57,822 nt of DNA from Pseudomonas duriflava (GTDB lineage: Bacteria; Pseudomonadota; Gammaproteobacteria; Pseudomonadales; Pseudomonadaceae): positions 1 to 57,822 of the forward strand of contig NZ_VLKY01000018.1 of NCBI RefSeq assembly GCF_007830155.1, given 5' to 3'. This document shows, piece after piece, positions 25,242-35,202 of the stretch. Below the pieces are notes generated by a model, which did not search any database, was not told where the DNA came from, and saw nothing but the letters and a program-made list of their open reading frames with translations. The position numbers were made by a program, and so were the translations under genes. Within the stretch, counting starts at the first letter, position 1. The number at the start of each line of letters is the position of its first letter.

Positions 25242-27769
25242 CGGATATCACCCAAGAAAACCTTGAGCAGATGGACCGAAGCGAGGATGAGGCCCAGAAA
25301 GCGCGCCTGAAAAAAGCGTGGAAAACACCGGAGGGTTGGCGCTACTGGTCTGCCGTGAACAATACGGAGGTTGGGCGCTGGTATACGGCAGTTTCCTTTC
25401 TGTTTTTTCTTTTTGCCGGTGTGCTGGCCTTACTGATTCGTACCCAGCTCGCTGTACCCAACAATGATTTCCTGTCTGCCGATCTCTACAACCAGGTATT
25501 CACGCTGCACGGCTCCGTAATGATGTTTCTGTTCGCGGTGCCGATCTTTGAGGCCTTTTCCATCCTGATCCTGCCGCAGATGCTGGGTGCCCGAGACTTG
25601 CCGTTTCCGCGGCTGTCCGCCTATGGCTTCTGGTGTTTTCTTATTGGCGGCGTGTTTGTTTGCGGCTCCATCTTCTTTCAAGTCGCACCGCAAGGCGGCT
25701 GGTTCATGTATCCGCCGCTGTCGACTCAATACCATGAGGGGTTGGGAGCCGACATCTGGCTGCTGGGGCTGTCCTTTATCGAAGTATCTTCGCTGGCCGC
25801 TGCAGTGGAATTGATCGTCGGGATTCTTAAAACCCGCCCGCCGGGCATGCGCATCAATCTGATCCCACTCTATGCGTGGTACATCCTGGTGGTGGCAGGC
25901 ATGATCCTGTTCGCCTTTCCACCGCTGATCGCAGGTGATCTGCTCTTTGAACTGGAGCGTCTCTTGGGCTGGCCCTTTTTTAATCCAGAGAAGGGCGGTG
26001 ATCCTTTACTGTGGCAACACTTGTTCTGGATCTTCGGTCATCCCGAGGTGTACATCATCTTCCTGCCAGCCATTGCTCTGGTGGCGATGATCGTACCGAC
26101 AGCGGCCCAGCGGCCTATTATTGGTTATGGGTGGATTGTACTGGCGGCCGTGGGAACCGGCTTTATCAGTTTCGGCCTATGGGCGCACCACATGTACGCC
26201 ACGGGTATGCCGGGGATTTCGCTGGCCTTTTTCACAGCGGCCTCGGAAGCCGTGGCCATTCCCACGGGCGTGCAGATTTTCTGTTTCCTGGCGACGGCCC
26301 TGGCAGGGCGGTTTGTTCATTCGGTGCCCATGCTGTTTGTGTCAGGAGCTTTGGCGATTTTTGTGCTGGGGGGCCTGACTGGCGTCATGGTGGCAATCGC
26401 GCCGTTCGATTTTCAGGCACACGATAGTTACTTCATCGTGGCTCACCTGCACTATGTACTGATCGGCGGCATGCTATTCCCGGTGGCCGCCGGCCTCTAC
26501 TATTTCTATCCGATGGCCGATGGCAAGCAGTTGTCCGAGCGCCTGGGCAAGTGGGCCTTCTGGTTGATGTTCGTCGGCTTCAACGTGACCTTTCTGCCCA
26601 TGCATTTCACCGGTCTGCTGGGCATGCCGCGCCGGGTGTTTACCTATGAAGCCGGGCTGGGTTTCGATCTGCTCAATCTGATCTCCACCATAGGCGCCTA
26701 TATCTTTGCCGTTGGTGTGGTCATCCTGGTGTGGGACGTAGTGCGCCCCAAGAAAAAGCAGCCCCACGCCCGTCGTAATCCCTGGAATGCCGGCACGCTG
26801 GAATGGTTGGTCAACATGCCCTCGCATCCTTGGAGTGTCCGCTCGATTCCCATTATCAAAAGCCGCTATCCGTTGTGGGACCAACCTAACTTTATCCGTG
26901 ATGTAGACGAGGGGCGGTTCTACCTGGGCGATGCCGCCGAGGAAAAGCGCGAAACGCTAATCACCAGTACCATTGATGCCCGTCCTATCCAGTGCCTGCG
27001 TGTGCCCGGCCCAACCTTTCTTGGTCTGTGGGCCGCAGTGTTCACCGGAGGCGTATTCATCTTCTCCACCTATCACTGGTATGTAGCCGCCCTGATCAGC
27101 GGGGTTCTGGGGCTGATCACTATCCTGATCTGGCTATGGACCGGTACGGCCCTGATTCCGGAAAAGCCAGCCAAGGATATTGGTCTGGGTGTAACGGTGC
27201 CGCTGTACCTGTCTGGCGACAAATCAGTCGGCTGGTGGGCCATGTTTATTACCATGATTGGCAATATGAGCGCCTTTGCCAGTCTTGTGTTCGGCTACTT
27301 TTTCTTCTGGACGGTTCATGAGGATTTTCCGCCCGATCCGTCCCAGGGGCCGAATGCCCTGTGGTCGTTGGTTGGGGCAGGCTGTGTGTTGGGTGCCTGG
27401 GCGCTGACCCTGTTGGCCAGACAAGCTAACCGGAAGGATCGGGCCGCCGTTTTCTACGGGGCGCTGATCCTGGCTGCGCTCTGCTGCGTGGCGGGCGGGC
27501 TGGCCCTGTTCGCCGGTCCTTATTCCAGCGGCCTCGATCCGAAGAGCCATGTTTACCCGGCTACCGTCTGGGTGTTGGTGCTGTGGTCTCTGGTCCATCT
27601 GGCTGTGGGCCTGATCATGCAGCTCTATTGCATGGCCCGACGTCTGGCGGGGCGGATGACCGCCGAGTACGACATCGACATTCGGAACGTCGCTCTTTAT
27701 TGGCACTTCATGGCGATCACCGCGACGGTTACTGTGGTCGTGATTGCCGGTTTTCCGAGGATGGTATGA
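25238..27769 (+). CDS. ctaDE: Cytochrome c oxidase subunit I/III fusion
   Basis: An 843-residue protein joining subunit I and subunit III. The subunit I part has about twelve helices, with HPEVY at 268-272 (the CuB His cross-linked to Tyr), WAHHMYATGMP near 316-327 and HLHYVLIGG after HDSYFIVA (heme a3 and a ligands). A cytoplasmic linker (PKKKQPHARRNPW) leads to subunit III-like helices (GNMSAFASLVFGYFFFWTVH, HVYPATVWVLVLWSLVHLAV). Such I/III fusions are known for caa3 oxidases. It pumps protons and reduces oxygen. Overlaps both neighbours by four bases. Confidence 0.93.
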   Translation: MTDITQENLEQMDRSEDEAQKARLKKAWKTPEGWRYWSAVNNTEVGRWYTAVSFLFFLFAGVLALLIRTQLAVPNNDFLSADLYNQVFTLHGSVMMFLFAVPIFEAFSILILPQMLGARDLPFPRLSAYGFWCFLIGGVFVCGSIFFQVAPQGGWFMYPPLSTQYHEGLGADIWLLGLSFIEVSSLAAAVELIVGILKTRPPGMRINLIPLYAWYILVVAGMILFAFPPLIAGDLLFELERLLGWPFFNPEKGGDPLLWQHLFWIFGHPEVYIIFLPAIALVAMIVPTAAQRPIIGYGWIVLAAVGTGFISFGLWAHHMYATGMPGISLAFFTAASEAVAIPTGVQIFCFLATALAGRFVHSVPMLFVSGALAIFVLGGLTGVMVAIAPFDFQAHDSYFIVAHLHYVLIGGMLFPVAAGLYYFYPMADGKQLSERLGKWAFWLMFVGFNVTFLPMHFTGLLGMPRRVFTYEAGLGFDLLNLISTIGAYIFAVGVVILVWDVVRPKKKQPHARRNPWNAGTLEWLVNMPSHPWSVRSIPIIKSRYPLWDQPNFIRDVDEGRFYLGDAAEEKRETLITSTIDARPIQCLRVPGPTFLGLWAAVFTGGVFIFSTYHWYVAALISGVLGLITILIWLWTGTALIPEKPAKDIGLGVTVPLYLSGDKSVGWWAMFITMIGNMSAFASLVFGYFFFWTVHEDFPPDPSQGPNALWSLVGAGCVLGAWALTLLARQANRKDRAAVFYGALILAALCCVAGGLALFAGPYSSGLDPKSHVYPATVWVLVLWSLVHLAVGLIMQLYCMARRLAGRMTAEYDIDIRNVALYWHFMAITATVTVVVIAGFPRMV

Positions 27770-28173
27770 CGGAACCCGATGCGAATCGAGATGATCCCGA
27801 GACTCCGGCTGCACGCTGGCATAGCCTTTGGCTGCTGACTTTGGGGCCAGCCTTCTGGACCATGCATTTTCTAGCGTCCTACATCACGGCCGCCATCTGG
27901 TGTGCAAAATTTGCTGGGCGAGCCGGGTCTCTGGAGACCGTCCGGTGGCTTATCGGCGGCTATACCGCGGTGGCGCTGGTCGGCATTTGCCTGGTGAGCT
28001 GGTTCGGCTACCGCCAGCATAAACTGGGGCAAGCCACGCTACCGCACGATGCGGATACCGCTGGTGACCGCCACCGTTTCTTGGGTTTTTCAACCTTGCT
28101 GCTGTGCGGTTTGAGTTTTGTGGCAACCGTGTACATTGCACTCACGGTTGTTTTCATCGGAACCTGCGAGTGA
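27766..28173 (+). CDS. Small membrane protein of caa3 operon
   Basis: A 135-residue protein with about three membrane helices (LWLLTLGPAFWTMHFLASYI, WLIGGYTAVALVGICLVSWF, STLLLCGLSFVATVYIALTV). The start overlaps ctaDE (ATGA) and its stop overlaps the GTG of ctaG, so it is a tightly coupled operon member. I cannot place it in a named family. The position suggests an accessory or assembly subunit of the oxidase. A conserved-looking His/Met in FWTMHFLAS is noted without assigning a role. Confidence 0.8.
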   Translation: MTEPDANRDDPETPAARWHSLWLLTLGPAFWTMHFLASYITAAIWCAKFAGRAGSLETVRWLIGGYTAVALVGICLVSWFGYRQHKLGQATLPHDADTAGDRHRFLGFSTLLLCGLSFVATVYIALTVVFIGTCE

Positions 28174-28805
28174 AGCGCCGCGTCTCGCTGGTTATCGGCC
28201 TGCTGCTGCTGGCTGTGACATGGCTAGGGCCTTTACCCGCGCTGGCGGTGCATAGCTTTACCGCGCACATGAGCATGCACGTGCTGGTTATCGCGGCTGT
28301 CGCACCGCTCCTGGCGCTGGGTACGGCCCAGGAACAATGGGACCCGGTTATTCAATGGCCTTTTTTGTTTTCGCCCGTTCTGGCCTCGCTGATCGAGTTG
28401 GTAGTAGTGTGGGTGTGGCACACACCGGTACTTCATCATGCTGCCCGACATATCCCATTCATGCTGATTCTGGAGCAAGGCAGTTATCTTATCGTCGGGC
28501 TTTTGGTATGGCTGGCGGCGTTTGGTGGTCTCCCGGCGGATCGACAGGCGAGGGCCGCAGGCGGTATAGCAGGCCTATTGATGACATCAATGCACATGAC
28601 CCTGCTCGGTGTGCTGCTCGCCATGGCGGATCGGGTGCTCTATCCCCATGCCGGCCTGGCACCTTTTGGGCTTACATCGCAACAGGATCAGCAATTGGGT
28701 GGCGTCATCATGCTGGTCTTTGGCGGTACCAGCTACCTGCTCGGTGGGCTGTATCTCTTGGCAGGCCTGTTAGGAAAGGAACGCGATCATGTTTCGACTC
28801 GCTAG
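28170..28805 (+). CDS. ctaG: Cytochrome c oxidase assembly factor CtaG (caa3 type)
   Basis: 211 residues from the GTG at 28170 (GTGA overlap with the preceding stop), a better start than the frame's earlier Met because it coincides with operon coupling and gives VKRRVSLVIGLLLL as a first helix. About six membrane helices carry HSFTAHMSMHVLVIAAVAPL, VVVWVWHTPVLHHAARH and TSMHMTLLGVLLAMADRV. These His-rich motifs are typical of the caa3_CtaG family, required for copper insertion into the CuB site. Somewhat short for the family, since many members are longer. Confidence 0.88.
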   Translation: MKRRVSLVIGLLLLAVTWLGPLPALAVHSFTAHMSMHVLVIAAVAPLLALGTAQEQWDPVIQWPFLFSPVLASLIELVVVWVWHTPVLHHAARHIPFMLILEQGSYLIVGLLVWLAAFGGLPADRQARAAGGIAGLLMTSMHMTLLGVLLAMADRVLYPHAGLAPFGLTSQQDQQLGGVIMLVFGGTSYLLGGLYLLAGLLGKERDHVSTR

Positions 28806-29991
28806 GCATCTGCTGCATCTGATCGTTTCGCCTGTGCTCAATGGGGGGCGTTACCTGATTGCCGGGTCCTGGAAACGGGGACTGGCCTTGCTGGTCACGC
28901 TAGCCCTCGCGGCAGTGGTCGGTGGCCTGATGTTTGCCTGGCTGGGGTTGGCGTCAGTCTCGGCCCGTTCCGGCCATTGGCCGGTAACCGAATGGTTTCT
29001 TCATATGGCCATGCGCAACGCTGTCGAGACCCGCTCGGTGAGCGTCAAGCCACCACTCACTCTGGACGATCCAAAGCTGATTCTGAAAGGAGCCGGACAT
29101 TACGAAACAGGATGCTCTTCCTGCCATGCCTCGCCTGGAAAAGGGCAATCATTGATCGTGCAGCAGATGACACCAATGCCACCGGTTCTGGCAACCCGAA
29201 TCAAGGAGTGGACCCCGGAAGAACTGTTCTGGATCGTGAAGAATGGCGTCAAGTTTTCTGCCATGCCTGCCTGGCTTGCACCTGAGCGAGAGGACGAAAT
29301 CTGGGCGATAGTCGCATTCATCCGGAAATTACCCGAGTTATCTTCCGAGCAATATGAGCATCTGGCTCTTGGCACCAGCGCCAGCGGTTGGCGGCAAAAT
29401 CAGGAGGCGGGTCTGTTGAAAGGGCTGGATGATCCGCTTGGACCAACGCTAGCCAACTGTGTCCGGTGCCACGGCGCCAAGGGTGAAGGGCGCGGACCGA
29501 GTACCATTCCAATACTGGCGGGTCAGCGCGAGCGCTATTTGTTGGAAAGTCTTGAAGCGTATGCCAACGGTGAGCGTAAGAGCGGCATCATGCAGCCTAT
29601 CGCGGCAGCACTTGATGATCAGACCCGGCGGGAACTGGCCAGACACTACGCGTCGCTTGCTCGCCCTGAACCGGCTGCCAGGGTTTCAGAGCAGACAGAG
29701 GCTATCCAGCGTGGTGAGACCATTGCGCAATATGGCGTTCCCAGGCAGGGCGTTCCCTCCTGTGCCCATTGCCACGGCCCTCGACAAACCCCGCGAAATC
29801 CTATTTATCCTGATCTATCCGGGCAGCATGCCGACTACCTGACCTTGCAGCTTGAGCTGTTCAAATCACAGAAGCGGGGAGGTACGGCGTATGTTCATCT
29901 GATGCATAGCGCCGTCAGGCGGTTGACGCCTGAGCAGATGAGCGATCTGGCTGCTTATTACGCTGCACAAACCGTTGAAGCCAGCCAGTAA
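28789..29991 (+). CDS. Membrane-anchored tri-heme cytochrome c
   Basis: A 400-residue protein with one N-terminal membrane helix (GLALLVTLALAAVVGGLMFA, residues 31-50) and three heme-binding motifs: CSSCH (109-113), CVRCH (224-228) and CAHCH (325-329). The three domains are separate class I-like cytochrome c units facing the periplasm. It overlaps ctaG by 17 bases and ends the caa3 operon. It is probably the electron donor, or an intermediate between the bc1/quinol dehydrogenase side and the oxidase. A GGAAAGGA sequence precedes the ATG. Confidence 0.9.
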   Translation: MFRLARHLLHLIVSPVLNGGRYLIAGSWKRGLALLVTLALAAVVGGLMFAWLGLASVSARSGHWPVTEWFLHMAMRNAVETRSVSVKPPLTLDDPKLILKGAGHYETGCSSCHASPGKGQSLIVQQMTPMPPVLATRIKEWTPEELFWIVKNGVKFSAMPAWLAPEREDEIWAIVAFIRKLPELSSEQYEHLALGTSASGWRQNQEAGLLKGLDDPLGPTLANCVRCHGAKGEGRGPSTIPILAGQRERYLLESLEAYANGERKSGIMQPIAAALDDQTRRELARHYASLARPEPAARVSEQTEAIQRGETIAQYGVPRQGVPSCAHCHGPRQTPRNPIYPDLSGQHADYLTLQLELFKSQKRGGTAYVHLMHSAVRRLTPEQMSDLAAYYAAQTVEASQ

Positions 29992-30059
29992 CTGCATTGA
30001 ACCCTTCGGAGCCGATAGGGCCTATTGCTGGGATAGCTTAACAGTTGAGGAGCACTACC

Positions 30060-30299
30060 ATGGTCGATCGCGTTTCCTATGATGTTGATGATATGCGCCA
30101 GCAACTCTCCGAACGGCTGGACCAAGCAGTGCAGGCTGTCCAGTCACGGCAGAGCAGTGGGCAGGATATTCCCGAGGCCATGCATGAGCGGCTTATCCGT
30201 ATCCGCTCGATGCAGGCAACGCTGGAACAAGGGTTGGACATCAGCCCCGAGATGGAGAGTTTCCTGGCATGGGAAAAACAGCACGGGCTGGTGGAATAG
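30060..30299 (+). CDS. Hypothetical small helical protein (79 aa)
   Basis: A 79-residue soluble protein from the ATG at 30060, with TTGAGGAGCAC upstream; an earlier frame start has no such site. Composition is charged and helix-rich (MRQQLSERLDQAVQAVQSRQ, SGQDIPEAMHERLIRIRSMQ), suggesting a coiled-coil hairpin. No cysteine and no heme motif. It follows the caa3 operon by 68 bases and may be transcribed with it. Its stop is only three bases from the convergent fahA stop. Function unknown. Confidence 0.7.
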   Translation: MVDRVSYDVDDMRQQLSERLDQAVQAVQSRQSSGQDIPEAMHERLIRIRSMQATLEQGLDISPEMESFLAWEKQHGLVE

Positions 30300-30302
30300 C
30301 TT

Positions 30303-31607
30303 TCAACGTGCCGGTTGAACGACTCCTCGGCACTCGCCAAAGCCAATCGATGGATAACCTTGCCGATGGCAACGGGCGCGCAGGATCACTTCGTCGCCAT
30401 CTTCCAGGAACGTACGGGTTTCGCCACTGGCAAGCGTTAAAGGTTTCTTACCGCCTAGGGTAATCTCCAACAGGCTGCCGTAGCTGTCTGGTTGCTCGCC
30501 CGAAAGTGTGCCGGAGCCGAACAGGTCGCCCGGCTGCAGGCTACAACCATTAACGCTGTGGTGCGTCACTAATTGCGCCAGGGTCCAGTACATGTTCAAT
30601 GTGTTGCTCAAAGCAATGCGTTGAGCAGGCAGATTCTGCTCGCGCATGGTTGCGGTCAGCAGTAAAACTTCCAACTCGACATCGAGCGCTCCGGTTTCCT
30701 GATCAGTAGGGTCGAGCAAGTAGGAGAGCGGCTGCGGATCGCCAGCCGGGCGAGCAGGCTGAGCGCAGCGGAACGGCTCCAGGGCCTCGGCCATGACCAC
30801 CCAGGGCGAAACGGTTGTGGCAAAACTTTTCGACAGGAACGGGCCCAACGGCTGATATTCCCATGCCTGAATGTCACGGGCCGACCAGTCGTTGAGCAGG
30901 CACAGTCCGGCAATGTGTTGGCTTGCCTCGGCAATGGGTATTGATTCGCCGCGAGCATTACCCTGGCCAATCCAGACGCCGATTTCCAGTTCGTAATCCA
31001 GCCGCTTGCTCGGGCCGAATACCGGCTCGTTCTGACCGGGCGGCAGCGTCTGGCCGTTAGGGCGTCTTACCGGAGCCCCCGAAATGTCGATCGTCGAGGC
31101 CCGACCGTGATAGCCAATGGGCACGTATTTGTAGTTTGGCAGCAGTGGATTGTCCGGCCGGAACAGCTTCCCCACGTTTACCGCATGATGAATACCAACA
31201 TAAAAGTCAGTGTAGTCACCGATACGTGCTGGCAGATGCATTTGGCAGGCTGCTATCGGCCGTAGCAGGGTATCGCCTAGCGCCTGCATCCGGTCGCGCT
31301 GCGGGCTGGCTTCTTCCAGCAGTTCGGTAAGCTCTTCACGCAAGGCGCGGCGCTCGGCCATCTCCAGCGCAAAGAAAGCATTCAAGTGCGGTTGAGCCGC
31401 GACTCTGGCGGCGCGTTGTACGTGTTGACTGAACAGATCGGCTTCCAGGGCCACAAGCATATCCAGAATCAGATCGCCAATAGCCACTCCGCCTCGTGGG
31501 GGCTCATCGGCTGTGCTAAAGACGCCGAAGGGTAAGTTTTGTAAAGGAAAGTCAGGGTGCTCATTGGCAGAAGCTACCCAACTGCGACGGTGCGATTCCG
31601 GAGTCAT
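30303..31607 (-). CDS. fahA: Fumarylacetoacetase
   Basis: A 434-residue enzyme of the FAH superfamily with its N-terminal FAH_N domain ([20 protein letters not shown] at the start) and catalytic domain ([53 protein letters not shown]). It hydrolyses fumarylacetoacetate to fumarate and acetoacetate, the last step of tyrosine breakdown. Start overlaps the hmgA stop by four bases (ATGA), so the two are coupled. Full family length. Expression should follow hmgA and HmgR. Confidence 0.94.
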   Translation of the reverse strand: MTPESHRRSWVASANEHPDFPLQNLPFGVFSTADEPPRGGVAIGDLILDMLVALEADLFSQHVQRAARVAAQPHLNAFFALEMAERRALREELTELLEEASPQRDRMQALGDTLLRPIAACQMHLPARIGDYTDFYVGIHHAVNVGKLFRPDNPLLPNYKYVPIGYHGRASTIDISGAPVRRPNGQTLPPGQNEPVFGPSKRLDYELEIGVWIGQGNARGESIPIAEASQHIAGLCLLNDWSARDIQAWEYQPLGPFLSKSFATTVSPWVVMAEALEPFRCAQPARPAGDPQPLSYLLDPTDQETGALDVELEVLLLTATMREQNLPAQRIALSNTLNMYWTLAQLVTHHSVNGCSLQPGDLFGSGTLSGEQPDSYGSLLEITLGGKKPLTLASGETRTFLEDGDEVILRARCHRQGYPSIGFGECRGVVQPAR

Positions 31608-32917
31608 GTGAGCCCTCCTTGCTTGTTAAATGTTTTGGCAAGACCGGACCAACAAGCATCATAGTTGGCCTGCAGCGAAGGCGTTTCCAGTGCATGACGC
31701 GTCGGCCGCAGCACGCAGCCGGTTTCAAACATGAATGCCATGGTGTTTTCGATCTTGTGCGGTTTGAGCACGGCGCTAATGGCTTGACTAGTCGAGACGT
31801 GATCCGGTCCGTGGGCGCTCATGCAACTGTGCAGCGAGGCGCCTCCCGGCGAGAAGCCCTCGGCTTTGGCATCGTAAGCGCCTTGAATCAAGCCCATGAA
31901 TTCATTCATGAGGTTCCGGTGGAACCACGGCGGCCGAAAGGTGTTCTCGGCCACCATCCAGCGCGGTGGGAAAATCACGAAGTCAACGTTGGCCATACCG
32001 GGTGTAGTGCCGGGCGATGTCAGTACGGTGAAGATAGACGGGTCGGGGTGATCAAAGCTGACAGTGCCAATCGTGTTGAAGCGCCGCAGATCGTACTTAT
32101 AGGGCACGTTGTTGCCGTGCCAGGCCACCACATCCAGCGGGGAATGATCCAGGGTTGTTGCCCATAGCTCGCCCAGGTACTTCTGCACCAAAGGGGTGGC
32201 TTCGTCGTACTCTTCATAACGGGCCACAGGTGCCAGAAAGTCACGGGGATTGGCCAGCCCATTGCTGCCGATTGGCCCGAGGTCTGGCAGGCGCAGCACG
32301 CAGCCATGGTTTTCGCACACATAACCCTTGGCCGTATCGTCGATTAGTTCGACCCGAAAGCGCATGCCGCGTGGCAGTACGGCAATTTCCAGCGGCTCAA
32401 TCTGCAAGATGCCCAGTTCGGTGACAATACGCAGCCGGCCTTCCTGAGGTACGACGAGCAGTTCACCATCTGCATTGAAGAAAACGCGCTCCATCGACGC
32501 GTTTGCAGCATAGCGATAAACACTGACGCCGCTGGCCTGTTGGGCATCGTGTGTGGCGGTCAAGCATTCCAGCCCATCGATAAAATCCGTGGGCGTACCG
32601 GGCATTCCGGCGGGGTTCCAGCGCAGGCGGTTAGGCGTGACGGCGCCCAGTCCGCCGTGTACCAGTTGCCTGTCCAGGCGCTCATAGCGTGGATGATTGG
32701 CCGAGGGCCGGATGCGATACAGCCACGTCCGGCGCGCATCGCTACGCGGTACCGTAAAAGCCGTGCCGGAGAGAAGTTCGGTGTATAGCCCGTAAGGGAC
32801 TTTCTGCGGTGAGTTCTGCCCGATAGGAAGTGCGCCGGGCAATGCCTCGCTGGCGAGTTCGTTACCAAAGCCAGACTGATAGGGCAGGGTGTCTATGTTT
32901 TGTTCTTGTATATTCAT
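31604..32917 (-). CDS. hmgA: Homogentisate 1,2-dioxygenase
   Basis: A 437-residue protein with family landmarks: [18 protein letters not shown] at the N-terminus, [35 protein letters not shown] and the iron-binding region [20 protein letters not shown]. It opens the homogentisate ring to maleylacetoacetate using Fe(II) and oxygen. First gene of the hmgA-fahA operon, divergent from hmgR. The predicted operator at 32930-32954 ends next to its TGAGG ribosome site, so repression would block both initiation and translation start regions. Confidence 0.95.
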   Translation of the reverse strand: MNIQEQNIDTLPYQSGFGNELASEALPGALPIGQNSPQKVPYGLYTELLSGTAFTVPRSDARRTWLYRIRPSANHPRYERLDRQLVHGGLGAVTPNRLRWNPAGMPGTPTDFIDGLECLTATHDAQQASGVSVYRYAANASMERVFFNADGELLVVPQEGRLRIVTELGILQIEPLEIAVLPRGMRFRVELIDDTAKGYVCENHGCVLRLPDLGPIGSNGLANPRDFLAPVARYEEYDEATPLVQKYLGELWATTLDHSPLDVVAWHGNNVPYKYDLRRFNTIGTVSFDHPDPSIFTVLTSPGTTPGMANVDFVIFPPRWMVAENTFRPPWFHRNLMNEFMGLIQGAYDAKAEGFSPGGASLHSCMSAHGPDHVSTSQAISAVLKPHKIENTMAFMFETGCVLRPTRHALETPSLQANYDACWSGLAKTFNKQGGLT

Positions 32918-32929
32918 AGCGCAACCTCA

Positions 32930-32954
32930 TTTTGCGTAAATGAGTTACGCAAAA
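32930..32954. promoter_or_regulatory. HmgR operator (perfect palindrome)
   Basis: Arms TTTTGCGTAA and TTACGCAAAA with a 5-base spacer, in the 102-base gap between divergent hmgA and hmgR. A near copy precedes maiA at 38554. IclR-type HmgR regulators are known to bind a palindrome in the hmgA promoter. Confidence 0.75.
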
Positions 32955-33019
32955 AGTAAATTGAATCATGGGGCCCGTCAAGCTATAACACCGCATCGTT
33001 TAGGCAGGCGGTTGTAGAA

Positions 33020-33802
33020 ATGGCAAAGGATACGCAGGGGCCGGAAGTGCCCAGACGGCAAAAGGTACAGGCGGCAGAAGTCGGTACCGATATTCTGAGA
33101 GGACTGGCGGAGCTGGCACCGGCCACGTCGCTGTCAAAGCTGGCAGAGCATCTCGATATGCCGGCCAGCAAGGTGCATCGCTATCTACAGGCGCTTATTG
33201 CCAGTGGTTTCGCTGAACAGGATGAAACCACCAATCATTACGGCCTTGGGCCTGCGGCGCTGTTTGTTGGTATGGCTGCCTTGGGGCGCCTGGATGTTGT
33301 CAAAGTTACGATTCCGCGCTTGGCTGAACTGCGTGATGCTGTGAATGAAACCTGTTTTCTGGCCGTATGGGGCAACCATGGACCAGCTGTAGTGCATGTA
33401 GAGCAGGCCGTGCGTGCAGTCACGCTTGTCACTCAGGTTGGCTCGGTGCTGCCGCTTCTAAGCTCCTCAACGGGGCTGGTCTTTAATGCTTTTCTGCCCG
33501 ATCGGGAAACAGCGCTTTTGCGCGAGCGCGAGCTGGCCATGGCTGATGCACCCTTTGAGCATGAGCTTCAACGTACTCTGGAAGCGATTCGGACACAGCA
33601 TCTCCACGCCATTCATGGCTTGCTCATGAGGGGTGTGAATGCGCTGTCGGCGCCTCTGTTTGCCGCAGGAAATCGTCTGATGGGCGTTATTACAGTTGTT
33701 GGGGCGGCTCAGAACTTTTCCGCCGAACCGGACAGCTATGCGGCACAGCGCCTGCGCGAAACCGCTCAAGAAATCAGCTCACGTATGGGGGGCGTGTTCT
33801 AA
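33020..33802 (+). CDS. hmgR: IclR-family regulator HmgR
   Basis: A 260-residue protein. The N-terminal winged helix reads ILRGLAELAPATSLSKLAEH then LDMPASKVHRYLQALIASGF (residues ~28-66), followed by the IclR effector domain (ELRDAVNETCFLAVWGN, GSVLPLLSSSTGLVFNAFLP, RGVNALSAPLFAAGNRLMGV). Divergent from hmgA-fahA with a perfect palindrome between. By analogy with Pseudomonas putida HmgR it represses the homogentisate operon until homogentisate binds. It probably also controls maiA through the second site. Confidence 0.9.
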   Translation: MAKDTQGPEVPRRQKVQAAEVGTDILRGLAELAPATSLSKLAEHLDMPASKVHRYLQALIASGFAEQDETTNHYGLGPAALFVGMAALGRLDVVKVTIPRLAELRDAVNETCFLAVWGNHGPAVVHVEQAVRAVTLVTQVGSVLPLLSSSTGLVFNAFLPDRETALLRERELAMADAPFEHELQRTLEAIRTQHLHAIHGLLMRGVNALSAPLFAAGNRLMGVITVVGAAQNFSAEPDSYAAQRLRETAQEISSRMGGVF

Positions 33803-33844
33803 GCTCCTCTGGCGCCATGAAGCGCTTGCCGCCGTCAGAGACAA

Positions 33845-34672
33845 TCAGATGCCTGACTGGGCGAGGCCTCGCCACCACCGTGACGGTGACAAGCCAAAGG
33901 CGTTCTTGAAATGCCGGGTCATATGGCTCTGATCAAAGAACCCGGCATCAAGCGACGCCTCGATCAGCGTCTTGCCGGCATAAACCTGGGATTTCACTCG
34001 ATCTAAGCGGCGCATGGTCAGATAACGATGCGGGCTCGTGCCAAAGTACATGCGAAAATCCCGCGACAGGCTCCATTTGTCCCTGTTGGCACACCAGGCC
34101 AGTTCGTCCAGGGTAATGGCGCGGTCAAGGTTGTCGTCGATGTACTCGCGTGCACGGGCGGCTGCCATGAAGTCCTGTGAGGTCTTGGTTTGTCGTTGAC
34201 CGCTGACTTCAGCCAGGACGGTGATCAGGTTGTAGAGGGCATCCTCTTCCGCAAGCGGGTCCAGCTTGGGATCGGGGGTATACAGCAGCGCATTGGTCAC
34301 TGCTGCCAGCCGGGGATCTTGCGAGAGCCCTTCCTTGAGGAAGGGCAAGGGAGCACCCTTCAGAACCTGCTGTACCAGAGCCGGAGGTACATATAGCATC
34401 CGATAATGGAAACCGCTTTCCGAACCGGCATGGCCGTCGTGTACTTCATCCGGATGCAGCACCATCGTGACGCCTGGATGGCTGTGCTTGCTAGCCCCTC
34501 TGTAGGAAAAGCTTTGTACTCCAGCCAAGGTACGGCCAATGGCATACGTATCGTGCCGGTGCGGGTCGAAGGCATGAGCACTGAAAAACGCTTCGATTCG
34601 CTCGACGCATGATGATGGCGAAGCATGCTTGACCCAGTTTTGCGATGAAGGGAGCTCTAACAAGGGGTTCAC
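33845..34672 (-). CDS. AraC-family transcriptional regulator
   Basis: 275 residues from a GTG start (the ribosome site is weak). The N-terminal cupin-like sensor has FDPHRHDTYAIGRTLAGVQSF and HPDEVHDGHAGSESGFHYRML. The C-terminal double helix-turn-helix has REYIDDNLDRAITLDELAW and LIEASLDAGFFDQSHMTRHF then KNAFGLSPSRW. Convergent with hmgR. Candidate targets include nearby transport or esterase genes; effector unknown. It resembles AraC regulators of amino-acid exporters and aldehyde genes, but that is only a loose match. Confidence 0.87.
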   Translation of the reverse strand: MNPLLELPSSQNWVKHASPSSCVERIEAFFSAHAFDPHRHDTYAIGRTLAGVQSFSYRGASKHSHPGVTMVLHPDEVHDGHAGSESGFHYRMLYVPPALVQQVLKGAPLPFLKEGLSQDPRLAAVTNALLYTPDPKLDPLAEEDALYNLITVLAEVSGQRQTKTSQDFMAAARAREYIDDNLDRAITLDELAWCANRDKWSLSRDFRMYFGTSPHRYLTMRRLDRVKSQVYAGKTLIEASLDAGFFDQSHMTRHFKNAFGLSPSRWWRGLAQSGI

Positions 34673-35202
34673 CTCTAATACACCTTGATGCGATCAGGGA
34701 CCTTTTCCCGACAGGATAAGGCTCGCCTGTCAGCAAGGCTTGTACGTTTGTGGTGCCCGGCTCGGCAAGAGGGGCTGCTGTCAAATATTCCTAATATAAA
34801 GTCATAGGCTCTCCCACGCAGGGCGCCATAGAGATCTGTATCAACCTCTTTACTGCACCGTTACGCTACGTTGACACCTATACCCCGCCCGACTTGGCAT
34901 CATACGTTCATGCTGGAAAGACGAGCGCGAATCCAGGTTCCTGGACTTGTTTGATCCTCCGGCCACTGTGCAAAATGCCTGTTGCAAGAGGCGAATCTTC
35001 AATATCACCGTTCTACCCGTCGGTTCATACCCCGCAGCAGGCCAATATTCCGCCGGGCTGGTGTACCACAGGCGCAAGGCAGGTGAATCCGCTTCCTGGT
35101 CGTATCGGTTGCCGCTACTAGCGACCACTATTTTCACAGGCGCGTTTATTGAGTAACCGAGATGGATGAGCAGCATCCAATATTGAGCCGGAGAATATAT
35201 TT
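34673..35202. other. Divergent intergenic region, no gene
   Basis: 530 bases between the AraC gene and the esterase gene. Short frames on both strands have no features of real proteins. It presumably contains promoters for both genes; no operator was recognised. Confidence 0.35.

Noticed and set aside
34850-35176. Frames in the gap before the esterase gene
   Set aside because: Both strands open by chance; composition unlike proteins and no ribosome sites.
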